Assembly: GCA_024235855.1 (NCBI GenBank)
Contig: JACKLN010000002.1
Coordinates: 186,001 to 250,000, forward strand
DNA length: 64,000 nucleotides
Direction: 5' to 3'
Origin: Burkholderiaceae bacterium
Lineage (GTDB): Bacteria > Pseudomonadota > Gammaproteobacteria > Burkholderiales > Burkholderiaceae_C
A program made the position numbers and the translations under genes. The notes below the pieces were generated by a model. It saw only the letters and a program-made list of their open reading frames with translations, was not told where the DNA came from and searched no databases. Positions 45,750 through 56,115 of the stretch are shown one piece after another. Positions within the stretch are counted from its first letter, which is position 1. Each line of letters opens with the position of its first letter.

Positions 45750-46262
45750 TCACCAGGCGATGTAGGCCCAGCCCTGTTCCTGCAGTTCCATCAGCACGGC
45801 GGCACCCACTTCCTCGACCCGGGCGAAATCGACCATGTCCGAAGCGGTCCAGCCCAGCGTCTTCATCGTGTTGCCGCAGGCGAAGAAGCGCACGCCATAG
45901 TCGCGGGCCTGGCTGCGGGCGCGCTGCCGCAGCGGCTCGGGCACCGGACGGCGCGGCTGGGCTGCCAGCAGGTGGATGCCCGGCCCGAAGGCGACCACGG
46001 CGATGGCCACGTTGTCCTGGTAACGGCCGATCATCGCGCCCACCGAGTTCAGGATGTGCTCCAGGTGTTCTGCGCCGGCCTGGTTGAGCTGGTAGACGAT
46101 GCGGTGCTCGGGCGGGTCGCCGGGCATGCGTTCGGACGGTGCGGGCGAGGCGACTGGCGCAGCGGCCTGGGCGCTGTTGCCCGTCGACACCGCCACACCA
46201 CCGCCCAGCGCGGCGCTCCAGGCTGGCCACCGCTTGAGCCAGTAGCGTCGCGTCCAGGGCAT
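45750..46262 (-). CDS. DsrE-family protein with N-terminal signal sequence
   Basis: The 170-residue protein begins with a twin-Arg-like basic leader (TRRYWLKRWPAWSAALGGGVAVSTG), then a DsrE-like alpha/beta domain (about 52-170). This has the strand HRIVYQLNQAG, VAIAVVAFGPGIHLLA near residue 88 and a single central cysteine in FFACGNTM near 126. DsrE proteins handle sulfur as persulfide on such cysteines, or have unknown roles. The leader implies periplasmic or membrane location. No other sulfur genes adjoin it. Confidence 0.7.
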   Translation of the reverse strand: MPWTRRYWLKRWPAWSAALGGGVAVSTGNSAQAAAPVASPAPSERMPGDPPEHRIVYQLNQAGAEHLEHILNSVGAMIGRYQDNVAIAVVAFGPGIHLLAAQPRRPVPEPLRQRARSQARDYGVRFFACGNTMKTLGWTASDMVDFARVEEVGAAVLMELQEQGWAYIAW

Positions 46263-46408
46263 GCCGTCTCCTCTCGAGTGTCCGTGTCGGTGGAAAGTCT
46301 AGGCCCAACGCCGTCGTGACCCGGTGCGCTGGCGCAGGCTCGGGACATTGCTGCTCTGTTAATCTCCGCCTCCCGCAACAGCTCCCGGCCTGCGGCGCCG
46401 GGGGGTCG

Positions 46409-47716
46409 ATGGACATCGCGCTACTGGTCTTCCTGATCCTGCTCAATGGCGCGTTCGCGATGGCGGAGATGGGGCTCACGGCGGCCCGCAAGGCGCGGCT
46501 GCAGGTGCTGATGGAAACCGGCGACGGCGGCGCAGCGGCGGCGCTGAAGCTGCACGAGGACCCGACCCGCTGGCTGTCGACGGTGCAGATCGGCATCACG
46601 TCCATCGGCCTGCTCAACGGCATCGTCGGCGAGTCGGCGTTCGCCGGGCCGATCGGCGACTGGCTGGAGGCCCGGCTCGGGTTGACGGAACAGGTGGCCG
46701 ACATCGCGGCCACCGCCGGTGTGGTGGTGCTGATCACGTTCTGCACCATCATCTTTGGCGAGCTGGTGCCCAAGCGCATCGGCCAGATGTTCCCGGAGCT
46801 GGTGGCGCGCCTGTTCGCGCGGCCGATGAACCTGCTGTCCAAGGTCACCAAGCCCTTCGTCTGGCTGCTGTCGGCGTCCACCCAGGGTGTGCTCAAGCTG
46901 CTGGGCCTGGCCGGGCGCACCGCCTCCAGCGTGACGGAAGAGGAGATCGCGGCCCAGCTCGAGGAAGGCCTGGACGCCGGGGTCATCGAGGCGCAGGAGC
47001 ACCAGATGGTGCGCAACGTCTTCCGCCTGGACGACCGCCAGATCGGCTCGATGATGATCCCGCGCGCCGAACTGGAGTGGCTGGACATCAACGAGCCCAT
47101 CGACCAGCTGCTGGCCAAGATGGTGGCGCACGGGCATTCGCGCTACCCGGTGTGCCGCGGCGGCCTGGACGACGTGATCGGCGTGGTGGGTGCGGCGGAC
47201 CTGCTGGGGCCGTTGTCGCGCGGTGAGCAACCGTCGCTGCTGGCGCACCTGTCGCCGCCGGTCTTCGTGCCCGAGACGCTCAGCGGCATGGAGCTGGTGG
47301 AGCATTTCCGCCGCAACGACGTGGACCTGGTCTTCGTCGTCGACGAATACGGCGCGGTCCAGGGCCTGATCAGCGAACGCGACCTGCTCGAGGCCATCGC
47401 CGGTGAACTGGGCGAGGCCTCGGCCGAGGACGCCTGGGCCACGCAGCGCGCCGACGGCAGCTGGCTGATGGACGGCCTGATCCCTGCGCACGAATTGAAG
47501 GACCGCCTGGCCCTGAAGGACCTGCCGGAGGAGGACCGCGGCCGCTACAACACGCTGGCTGGCATGATCATGCTGTTGCTCGGCCGGCTGCCGTCCACCG
47601 CCGACGCGGTGGAATGGGCCGGCTGGCGCTTCGAGGTCGTCGACCTCGACGGCAAGCGCGTCGACAAGGTGCTCGTCAGCCGCCTTCAAGAGTTCATCCC
47701 CGCAGAGACCCCATGA
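46409..47716 (+). CDS. CNNM/CorC-type transporter-associated membrane protein (hemolysin family)
   Basis: The 435-residue protein has an N-terminal DUF21 membrane domain (four segments within about residues 1-170, with GESAFAGPIGDWL and VPKRIGQMFPE), two CBS domains (about 200-330, R-Y-P-V-C-R-G-G and VVDEYGAVQGLI) and a C-terminal CorC/HlyC domain. This is the CNNM/YtfL type used for Mg2+/Co2+ homeostasis. The ATG at 46409 is the first that gives a hydrophobic first helix. Its stop overlaps the sapC start by ATGA, so the two are coupled. Confidence 0.88.
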   Translation: MDIALLVFLILLNGAFAMAEMGLTAARKARLQVLMETGDGGAAAALKLHEDPTRWLSTVQIGITSIGLLNGIVGESAFAGPIGDWLEARLGLTEQVADIAATAGVVVLITFCTIIFGELVPKRIGQMFPELVARLFARPMNLLSKVTKPFVWLLSASTQGVLKLLGLAGRTASSVTEEEIAAQLEEGLDAGVIEAQEHQMVRNVFRLDDRQIGSMMIPRAELEWLDINEPIDQLLAKMVAHGHSRYPVCRGGLDDVIGVVGAADLLGPLSRGEQPSLLAHLSPPVFVPETLSGMELVEHFRRNDVDLVFVVDEYGAVQGLISERDLLEAIAGELGEASAEDAWATQRADGSWLMDGLIPAHELKDRLALKDLPEEDRGRYNTLAGMIMLLLGRLPSTADAVEWAGWRFEVVDLDGKRVDKVLVSRLQEFIPAETP

Positions 47717-48450
47717 TCATTCCCGCTCTCCACCGCCAGGCCCGCCCCGTCAGCAGCCAGACCGACCGCCAGACCGCGGTGCGGCTGCCGGTCTCCTCAT
47801 GGGCCCACCTGGCCACCGTCAACGCGCTGTTCCTCACCGCCGCCGAATGCATGCAGGCCGCGTGCGACTACCCCGTCGTCTTCGTCAAGGCCGGCGACGA
47901 TGGCCAGGGTGGCGTGGACTACGCCCCCATCGCCGTGCTCGGCCTGGCCCCGGGCGAGAACCTCTTCCTGCAGGGCGATGCCTGGCGCGCCCACCAGATG
48001 CCGGTGCTGATGGCCAGCTACCCGTTTGCCATCGCGCGTGGCGATGGCGGGCAGTTCGCCGTGTGTATCGACACCGCCTACGAAGGCCTGACGGGCGAGG
48101 GCGGCGAGCGGCTCTTCGACGACGCCGGCCAGCCGACGGAATTCGCGCGCCGCGTCACCGGCGAGCTCGAGAAGCTGGAGCAGCAGATCCAGGGCACGCG
48201 CGCCGTGTCGCGGCGCCTGGCCGAGCTGGGTCTGCTGGCGGAAAAGCGCTTCGACGGCACCATGCCCGACGGGCGCAAGGTCAGCGTCGATGGCTTCTTC
48301 ATGGTCGACGAGGACAAGCTCAAGGCCCTGCCCGACGCGACGCTGCTGGAGCTGCACCGCAACGGCGTGCTCAACCTGATCCACGCGCATTGGATGTCGC
48401 TGGGGCAGATGCGCAAGCTGCTGATGTGGCGTGCGGAGCGCCCGGCGTGA
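47713..48450 (+). CDS. SapC-family protein
   Basis: The 245-residue protein matches the SapC family: residues around VNALFLTAAECMQAACDYPVVFVK, MPVLMASYPFAIA and FAVCIDTAYEG, and a C-terminal W-M-S-L-G-Q-M-R-K-L. These proteins are soluble and often lie near S-layer, TonB-receptor or amino-acid/oligopeptide uptake genes; their biochemical role is not established. Here it is coupled to a CNNM-type membrane protein upstream and to a MarR gene downstream (both by four-base overlaps), an arrangement I do not know as standard. Confidence 0.75.
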   Translation: MIIPALHRQARPVSSQTDRQTAVRLPVSSWAHLATVNALFLTAAECMQAACDYPVVFVKAGDDGQGGVDYAPIAVLGLAPGENLFLQGDAWRAHQMPVLMASYPFAIARGDGGQFAVCIDTAYEGLTGEGGERLFDDAGQPTEFARRVTGELEKLEQQIQGTRAVSRRLAELGLLAEKRFDGTMPDGRKVSVDGFFMVDEDKLKALPDATLLELHRNGVLNLIHAHWMSLGQMRKLLMWRAERPA

Positions 48451-48929
48451 CGCCGGCGCCGGTCGATGCGCTGGACCGTGACCTCTACGACCAACCCGGC
48501 CACCTGATCCGGCGCGCGCAGCAGATCGCTGTGTCGATGTTCCTCGACGCCGTCGGTCGCGACGTGACGCCGGTGCAGTACGCCGTCATGCGCATGCTGC
48601 AGGAACGTCCGGGCATCGACCAGGTCACGCTGGCGCGCGAGGTGGCGCTGGACACCTCCACCACGGCCGACATCGCGGCGCGGCTGGAGGCCAAGGGCTG
48701 GCTGGAGCGCCGGCTGCTGCCGCGTCGCCAGCGCAGCCTGGTGCTCACCGACGAAGGGCAGGCGGTGCTGGCGCGGCTGATCCCGGGCATCCGCCAGCTC
48801 AACAGCAGCATCCTGGCGCCGCTGTCGCCCGACGAGCGGGTGCAGTTCATGGTGCTGCTGCGCAAGTTCGTGCGCCTGAACAACGCACAGAGCCGTGCGC
48901 CGTTGCAGGCCGCGCGCGCCGAAGACTAG
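48447..48929 (+). CDS. MarR-family regulator (likely of vanAB)
   Basis: The 160-residue winged-helix regulator starts at GTG overlapping the sapC stop (GTGA). The HTH is visible: QYAVMRMLQERPGIDQVTLAREVALDTSTTADIAARLEAKGWLER (about residues 45-90) with the wing RRQRSLVLTDEGQAVL. Its place 90 bases before vanA, with a perfect 18-bp palindrome in the gap, points to a VanR-like repressor of vanillate demethylation. In other bacteria the van repressor is GntR-type or MarR-type, so this is plausible. Confidence 0.8.
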   Translation: MTPAPVDALDRDLYDQPGHLIRRAQQIAVSMFLDAVGRDVTPVQYAVMRMLQERPGIDQVTLAREVALDTSTTADIAARLEAKGWLERRLLPRRQRSLVLTDEGQAVLARLIPGIRQLNSSILAPLSPDERVQFMVLLRKFVRLNNAQSRAPLQAARAED

Positions 48930-48966
48930 GGTAAACACGGATCCTTGCTTCCAGCTTGATCCGTAT

Positions 48967-48984
48967 CATTCAGTGTACTGAATG
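48967..48984. promoter_or_regulatory. 18-bp perfect palindrome, likely MarR operator
   Basis: CATTCAGTGTACTGAATG is a perfect palindrome but for the central GT (8-bp arms). It lies 36 bases before the vanA start and 38 bases after the marR stop. The spacing, length and A/T arms suit MarR-family dimers. A possible -35 (TTGATC at 48956-48961) overlaps nothing else, but the -10 is weak, so promoter details are open. Confidence 0.8.
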
Positions 48985-49019
48985 TAAATCGGCCCAAGCT
49001 GCCGCTGAAGGAGTCCGCC

Positions 49020-50087
49020 ATGTCCAACGCTGCGCCCACCCCGTTCGTCCGCAACGCCTGGTACGTCGCCGCCACGCCTGGCGAAATCGACGACAAGCCC
49101 TTGGGCCGCACCATCTGCGGCGAGCGCATCGTCTTCTACCGTGGCGAGGGTGGCCAGGTGGCCGCGCTGGAGGACTTCTGCCCGCACCGCGGCGCGCCGC
49201 TGTCGCTGGGCCGGGTGGTGGAGGGCAGGCTGGTCTGCGGCTACCACGGCCTGGAGATGGGCTGCGACGGCAAGACCATCGCGATGCCGGGCCAGCGCGT
49301 ACGTGGCTTCCCGGCCATCCGCAGCTTTCCCGTCATCGAGAAGCACGGCTTCGTCTGGGTCTGGACCGGCGACCCGGCACAGGCCAGCGAGGACAAGCTG
49401 CCGCACCTGCACTGGGCCGACGATCCGGAATGGGCCTATGGCGGCGGCCTGTACCACGTGAAGGCCGACTACCGGCTGATGATCGACAACCTGATGGACC
49501 TGACGCACGAGACCTACGTGCACGCCACCAGCATCGGCCAGCCGGAGATCGACGAGACGCCGTGCAAGACCACGGTGGAGGGCGACAGTGCCGTCACCAG
49601 CCGCTTCATGAACGACATCCCGGCGCCGCCGTTCTGGCGCATGGCCATGCGCGCCCACGGCCTGCCCGACGATCAGAAAGTGGACCGCTGGCAGATCTGC
49701 CGCTACAGCCCGCCCAGCCACGTGATGATCGAGGTCGGGGTGGCGCTGGCCGGCCACGGCGGCTACGAGGCGCCGAAGGACAAGAAGGTCTACAGCATCG
49801 TGGTCGACTTCATCACCCCCGAGACCGAGACCTCGATGTGGTACTTCTGGGGCATGGCGCGCAACTTCCGCGCGCAGGACAAGGCGCTGACGGCGCAGAT
49901 CCGCGAAGGGCAGGGCAGGATCTTCGCCGAGGACCTGGAGATGCTGGAACGCCAGCAGGCCAACCTGACGCAGTGGCCCGAGCGCCGGCTGCTGATGCTC
50001 AACATCGACGCCGGCGGCGTGCAGGCGCGCAAGGTGATCGACAAGCTGGTGGCCACCGAGCAGGCCGCCCAGCCCGCTGCCGCCTGA
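49020..50087 (+). CDS. vanA: Vanillate O-demethylase oxygenase subunit
   Basis: The 355-residue Rieske non-haem iron oxygenase demethylates vanillate to protocatechuate plus formaldehyde. The Rieske ligands are Cys54, His56, Cys73 and His76 (CPHRG and CGYHG). The mononuclear iron site is in NLMDLTHETYVHA (His163, His168). The start has a good AAGGAG site. VanB, its reductase, begins 16 bases after the stop. Relatives (dicamba or phthalate types) are possible, but the VanAB pairing and MarR/palindrome context favour vanillate. Confidence 0.93.
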   Translation: MSNAAPTPFVRNAWYVAATPGEIDDKPLGRTICGERIVFYRGEGGQVAALEDFCPHRGAPLSLGRVVEGRLVCGYHGLEMGCDGKTIAMPGQRVRGFPAIRSFPVIEKHGFVWVWTGDPAQASEDKLPHLHWADDPEWAYGGGLYHVKADYRLMIDNLMDLTHETYVHATSIGQPEIDETPCKTTVEGDSAVTSRFMNDIPAPPFWRMAMRAHGLPDDQKVDRWQICRYSPPSHVMIEVGVALAGHGGYEAPKDKKVYSIVVDFITPETETSMWYFWGMARNFRAQDKALTAQIREGQGRIFAEDLEMLERQQANLTQWPERRLLMLNIDAGGVQARKVIDKLVATEQAAQPAAA

Positions 50088-50103
50088 GCGCTACCATCGC
50101 CCG

Positions 50104-51072
50104 ATGACTGCGCCCACCACCCTGAACGTGCGCGTCGTGCGCAAGGCCGTCGAGGCCGAGGACATCTGCAGCCTGGAACTGGCAGCGGTCGACGGCGGCC
50201 CGCTGCCGGCCTTTTCCGCCGGCTCGCACGTGGACGTGCAGCTGCCCGGCGGCCTCACGCGCCAGTACTCGCTGTGCAACGACCCGGCCGAGACCCACCG
50301 CTACCTGCTCGGCGTGCTGAAGGACGCCGCCTCGCGCGGCGGCTCGCGCGCCGTGCACGAGCAGGTGCAGGAAGGCAGCGTGCTGCAGATCAGCCCACCG
50401 AAGAACCACTTCGCGCTGGCGCACGACGCACGGCGGCACCTGCTGCTGGCCGGCGGCATCGGCGTCACGCCCATCCTGTGCATGGCCGAGCGCCTGGCGC
50501 GCACCGGCGCGGCCTTCGAGATGCATTACGCCACGCGGTCGAAGGCGCGCACGGCCTTCGCCGGCCGCATCGCCGCGTCGTCCTTCGCCGACCGCGTGCA
50601 CTTCCACTTCGACGATGGCGACGCGGCGCAGAAGCTCGACATCCCGGCGCTGCTGGGCACGCCGCGCGCCGGCGAGCATGTCTACGTCTGCGGGCCCAAG
50701 GGCTTCATGGACGCGGTGCTTGGCGCCGCGCGCGCCGCCGGCTGGCCCGAGGCGCAGCTGCACTACGAGTTCTTCGGTGCCGAGGTGGGGCCGTCGGCCG
50801 GTGACGGCGCCTTCGAGGTCGTGCTGTCGAGCTCTGGCCGCGTGATCCCGGTGGCCGCCGACCAGACCGTGGTGCAGGCGCTGGACGCCGCGGGCGTGCT
50901 GGTGCCCACGTCCTGCGAGCAGGGCGTGTGCGGCACCTGCCTGACGCGCGTGCTCGAAGGCGAGTGCGACCACAAGGACATGTACCTCACGCCCGAGGAA
51001 CAGGCCGCCCACGACCAGTTCCTGCCCTGCTGCTCGCGCGCGAAGTCGCCGCGGCTGGTGCTGGACCTCTGA
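50104..51072 (+). CDS. vanB: Vanillate O-demethylase reductase subunit
   Basis: The 322-residue reductase has an N-terminal FMN/NAD(P)H module (GGLTRQYSLCND near residue 58, LLAGGIGVTPILCMAERLA near 117) and a C-terminal plant-type 2Fe-2S ferredoxin with CEQGVCGTC near 274 and a late Cys in FLPCCSRAK. It carries electrons from NADH to VanA. The gene order vanA-vanB and spacing (16 bases) are the classic pair. The next gene follows after 49 bases. Confidence 0.93.
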   Translation: MTAPTTLNVRVVRKAVEAEDICSLELAAVDGGPLPAFSAGSHVDVQLPGGLTRQYSLCNDPAETHRYLLGVLKDAASRGGSRAVHEQVQEGSVLQISPPKNHFALAHDARRHLLLAGGIGVTPILCMAERLARTGAAFEMHYATRSKARTAFAGRIAASSFADRVHFHFDDGDAAQKLDIPALLGTPRAGEHVYVCGPKGFMDAVLGAARAAGWPEAQLHYEFFGAEVGPSAGDGAFEVVLSSSGRVIPVAADQTVVQALDAAGVLVPTSCEQGVCGTCLTRVLEGECDHKDMYLTPEEQAAHDQFLPCCSRAKSPRLVLDL

Positions 51073-51121
51073 CACCTGCGGCCGACACGGCAGAATCACA
51101 CCGAATTCCTGGAGACAACCG

Positions 51122-52240
51122 ATGACCGCACGAACCACGCCCCCGTTCCGCGCCGACCACGTCGGCAGCTTCCTGCGCCCGAGATATCTGCTCGACGCGC
51201 GCGACCAGTTCTTCAACCAGAAGAGCATCAGCGCCGCGCAGCTGCGCGAGGTCGAGGACAAGGCGATCACCGAGATCGTCAAGTTCCAGCAGGACGTGGG
51301 CCTGCACAGCATCACCGACGGCGAGTTCCGCCGCACCTACTTCCACATCGACTTCCTCGAGCAGCTCGGGGGCGTGAAGACCGACATCCCGGTCACCGTG
51401 AAGCGCCCCGACGGCACCGAGGAACTGGCGCCGCCGGTGATCCGCGTGGTCGACAAGGTCCGCCACGTGAAGGACATCCAGCGCGCCGACTTCGAGTACC
51501 TGAAGTCCCAGGTGGCGGCTGGCTTCACGCCCAAGGTCACGATCCCGTCGCCCACCATGCTGCACTTCCGCGGTGGCCGCGCCGGCATCAGCCGCGAGGC
51601 CTACCCGGAACTCGATCCGGTCTTCTACGACGACGTGGCCAAGGCCTACGGCGAGGAACTGCAGAGCCTGTTCGACGCCGGCTGCCGCTACGTGCAGATG
51701 GACGACACCAACCTGGCCTACCTGTGCGACGAGAAGATGCGCGAGGCCGCCCGCCAGCGCGGTGACGACCCCAACGAGCTGCCGCACCGCTACGCGCAGT
51801 TCATCAACAAGGTGGTGGCGCACAAGCCGGAGGGCATGACCCTGGCCATGCACCTGTGCCGTGGCAACTTCAAGAGCACGCACGCGGCGGCTGGCAACTA
51901 CGAGCCGGTGGCCGAGGCGCTGTTGTCGGAGATGAAGCTCGACGCCTTCTTCATGGAGTACGACGACGAGCGCTCCGGCGACTTCAAGCCGCTGCGCTAC
52001 CTCAGCAAGGGCAAGATCGTCGTGCTCGGCCTGGTGACCACCAAGTTCGGCCAGATGGAGAGCAAGGACGAACTCAAGCGCCGCATCGACGAGGCGTCGA
52101 AGTACGCCCCGCTGGACCAGCTCTGCCTGTCACCCCAGTGCGGCTTCAGCAGCACCGTGCACGGCAACAACATCGCGGTCGAGGACCAGCGCAACAAGCT
52201 GCGTCTGGTCGTCGAGGTGGCCGACGAGGTCTGGTCCTGA
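51122..52240 (+). CDS. MetE-like (cobalamin-independent) methyltransferase family protein
   Basis: The 372-residue protein matches the catalytic C-terminal barrel of MetE (family II, without the N-terminal half). The zinc ligands are present: His244, Cys246 (MHLCRGN), Glu279 (FFMEYDDERSG) and Cys340 (SPQCGF). It should transfer a methyl group to a thiol such as homocysteine or a related acceptor. A GGAG site precedes the ATG. Standing directly after vanAB, it could belong to C1/methyl metabolism tied to demethylation. Its 3' end overlaps the convergent dusC gene by 111 bases. Confidence 0.82.
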   Translation: MTARTTPPFRADHVGSFLRPRYLLDARDQFFNQKSISAAQLREVEDKAITEIVKFQQDVGLHSITDGEFRRTYFHIDFLEQLGGVKTDIPVTVKRPDGTEELAPPVIRVVDKVRHVKDIQRADFEYLKSQVAAGFTPKVTIPSPTMLHFRGGRAGISREAYPELDPVFYDDVAKAYGEELQSLFDAGCRYVQMDDTNLAYLCDEKMREAARQRGDDPNELPHRYAQFINKVVAHKPEGMTLAMHLCRGNFKSTHAAAGNYEPVAEALLSEMKLDAFFMEYDDERSGDFKPLRYLSKGKIVVLGLVTTKFGQMESKDELKRRIDEASKYAPLDQLCLSPQCGFSSTVHGNNIAVEDQRNKLRLVVEVADEVWS

Positions 52241-53197
52241 GGCCAGCAGCGCCTCCACCGCGCGCGGGTCGCTGACGGGCCGCACGCGGTCGTAGAGGGT
52301 CTGCGCCTGCGGGAAGCGCCGGCGCAGCAGGTTCAGCCACTGCTTCAGCCGCCCGGCGCGGTGGCGCGGTGCCACGCGCGTAGACACGCTGCGCCAGAAC
52401 GGCATCAGCAGCGCCGACACCGCCGTCCAGTCCGGCACGGCCTGGCCACGCACCGCCCAGGCCAGGCCGGGGTCGGCCACCATGCCGCGGCCCAGCATGA
52501 GCGCATCGCAGCCACTCTCGGCCAGGCAGCGCTGCGCATCGGTCACGGTCCAGACCTCGCCGTTGGCCACCACCGGGATGCCGACCGCCTCGCGGATGTG
52601 GCCGATGCGGTCCCAGTAGGCCGGCGGGCGGTAGCCGTCCTGCTTCGTGCGGCCGTGCACCACCAGCTCGCTGGCGCCGGCGGCAGCGATGGCCTGCGCG
52701 TTCTCCAGCATCCGGCCGGCGTCGCGGTGGCCCAGTCGCATCTTGGCGCTCACCGGCATGCCCGCCGGCACCGCGCGCCGCACCGCGGCCACGATGGCGT
52801 GCACCAGCTCGGGTTCGTCCAGCAGCACCGCGCCGCCGCGGTGGCGGTTGACCACCGGGGCCGGGCAGCCGAAGTTCAGGTCCACGCCGGCCGGGCCCAG
52901 CTCGGCCAGGCGGGCCGCGTTGTCGGCCAGGCAGGCCGGGTCGCTGCCCAGCAGCTGGGCCCGCACCGGCGTACCCGCCGGCGTGCGGCCGCCGGCGTCG
53001 AGCTCCGGCACGATACGGCGGAAGACACGCGGCGGCAGCAGCTGGTCGGTGACGCGGATGAACTCCGAGACGCACAGGTCCACGCCACCGATGCGCGTGA
53101 GGGTGTCGCGCAGCGTGGCGTCCAGCAGGCCCTCCATCGGCGCCAGCAGCACGCGGCGGGGCGACGGGCAGACCGGGGGCGGGCAGGGTGCGGGCAT
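52130..53197 (-). CDS. dusC: tRNA-dihydrouridine(16) synthase
   Basis: The protein of about 355 residues reduces uridine at position 16 of tRNAs with FMN. Marks are VLLAPMEGLLDATLRD near residue 17, GVDLNFGCPAPVVNRHRGGAVLL near 115 (catalytic Cys), MPVSAKMRLGHRD near 160 and VHGRTKQDGY near 190. The start ATG at 53197 gives the best N-terminus. The C-terminal ~37 codons are antisense to the MetE-like gene, a 111-base convergent overlap. The tail after RVRPVSDPRAVE may therefore be poorly conserved. Confidence 0.88.
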   Translation of the reverse strand: MPAPCPPPVCPSPRRVLLAPMEGLLDATLRDTLTRIGGVDLCVSEFIRVTDQLLPPRVFRRIVPELDAGGRTPAGTPVRAQLLGSDPACLADNAARLAELGPAGVDLNFGCPAPVVNRHRGGAVLLDEPELVHAIVAAVRRAVPAGMPVSAKMRLGHRDAGRMLENAQAIAAAGASELVVHGRTKQDGYRPPAYWDRIGHIREAVGIPVVANGEVWTVTDAQRCLAESGCDALMLGRGMVADPGLAWAVRGQAVPDWTAVSALLMPFWRSVSTRVAPRHRAGRLKQWLNLLRRRFPQAQTLYDRVRPVSDPRAVEALLASGPDLVGHLDDQTQLVALVLDRDVVAVHGAAEAALG

Positions 53198-53261
53198 CGC
53201 GCGATTGTCGCCGCCGGTAGCATCGCGCCTTTGACCTTCGGCCCGCACCGCCCTTCATCCC

Positions 53262-54635
<1,374 letters not shown>

Positions 54636-56115
54636 CCACCCGCTGCAACTTGCCGCTGCGCCCGTGCGGCAGCGGATGGCCGCAGTGCAGGCGCACCTGC
54701 ACCGGGCTGGCGCCTTGTTCGGCCGCGTAACGCTGCAGCAGCTGCACCGCGTGGCAGGCGGAGGCGGTCCGAGCGCCCGGCAGGCGCAGGCACAGTGACG
54801 AAGGCCCGGTCTGCTCCAGGCGGAAGTGGAACAGCCCGGCCTCGTCCTCCCGCAGCGTGCTCAACGCCAGCGGCAGCAGGTGGACGGGCGTGCCGTCCAC
54901 ACCGGGCAGCACCAGCAGGTCGTCGCAGCGGCCCTCGACCTCGATCACCGGCAGCACCGAACCGCAGGCGCATGGCCCGGCCCGCCAGCGGGTGCGGTCG
55001 CCGAGCGCGTAGCGGATCAGCGGCTGCACGCCGTTGGCCAGGTTGGTCAGCAGCGTGTCGTGCGACAGCTCGCCGGGCGGCACCGGCCGGCCGCGGGCGT
55101 CCACCGGCTCCAGGATGACCCAGTCGGCGTTCACGTGCAGCGCCTGTTCGCGGCACTCTGCGGCCAGGGGCAGGAACTCGCTGGCGCCGTAGCTGTGGCG
55201 CAGCGGGCAGTCGAACACGTCGGTGATGCGCGCGCGCTGCGTGCGGCCCAGGGTCTCGCCGCCGGTCCACACCTCCTGCAGGTTCAGCGCGATGCGCCCG
55301 TCCGCCTGCGCCTCGGCGAGCATCGACGCGGCCGTGGGGTAGGTGGTCAGCACTGTCGGCGCGAAGGCCTGCAGTTCGGCCAGCAGGGCGGGCAGCGGCT
55401 GCAGGATCGAGAAGCCGCGCCAGCGCTCGGCCAGCCAGGGCATGCGCCGGCACAGCCGCTGCAGTGACGCCTGGCTGGCGAAGTGGCCGTCGATGGCGCC
55501 GACGAAGGCCACGCGTTCGCCCCACCAGAACGGGTCCCACAGGCGCTGCAGCGGGCGCAGCGGCGCCGGCCGCTGGAACTCCAGCGCGTCGTAGACCGCC
55601 AGCGCGCCGGCGTCGTGCACGAAGAGGCCGGGCTCGCCGCGGCTGCCAGAGCTTTCCCAGACGGCGCACGCCGGGCCGCAGGTGTCGCCGATGCGCTGGG
55701 GGTCGGCCACGAAGCGGCGCAGGCTCTGCAGGGTGAGCGAGCGATCGGTGACCCAGTCATCGAAGTGCCGCATCAGCGTGCGCTTGTGCTGCACTGGCAG
55801 GTCGTGCAACGGCGCGCTGTCCGGGTCCAGGCCGCGCAACTGCCCGGCCAGGTAGGGCGAGGCCTGCACCGCATGCCGCAGCAAGGCCGTCAGCCGCTGG
55901 CGCTGCAGGGCCTGGCACGCGGCGGCATCGTGCAACGGCGCGGACGCCACGGCCCAGCCGGCGGTGGCGGGGTCGACCAGCGTAGGCATGCCAGCAAGGT
56001 AGCGCGCCAGAGCCCCACCGCCTTGCGCGCAATCAAGGCGGGGCCGGTGGCGGCCCCGATGGGCCGGGCCGGACCGAGCGCATAACATCCCGGCTTCCCC
56101 GACCGGAAGACCACG

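Noticed and set aside
51122..52240. A truncated metE pseudogene
   Set aside because: The frame is intact, all four zinc ligands are present and the length (372) matches the stand-alone MetE C-terminal family.
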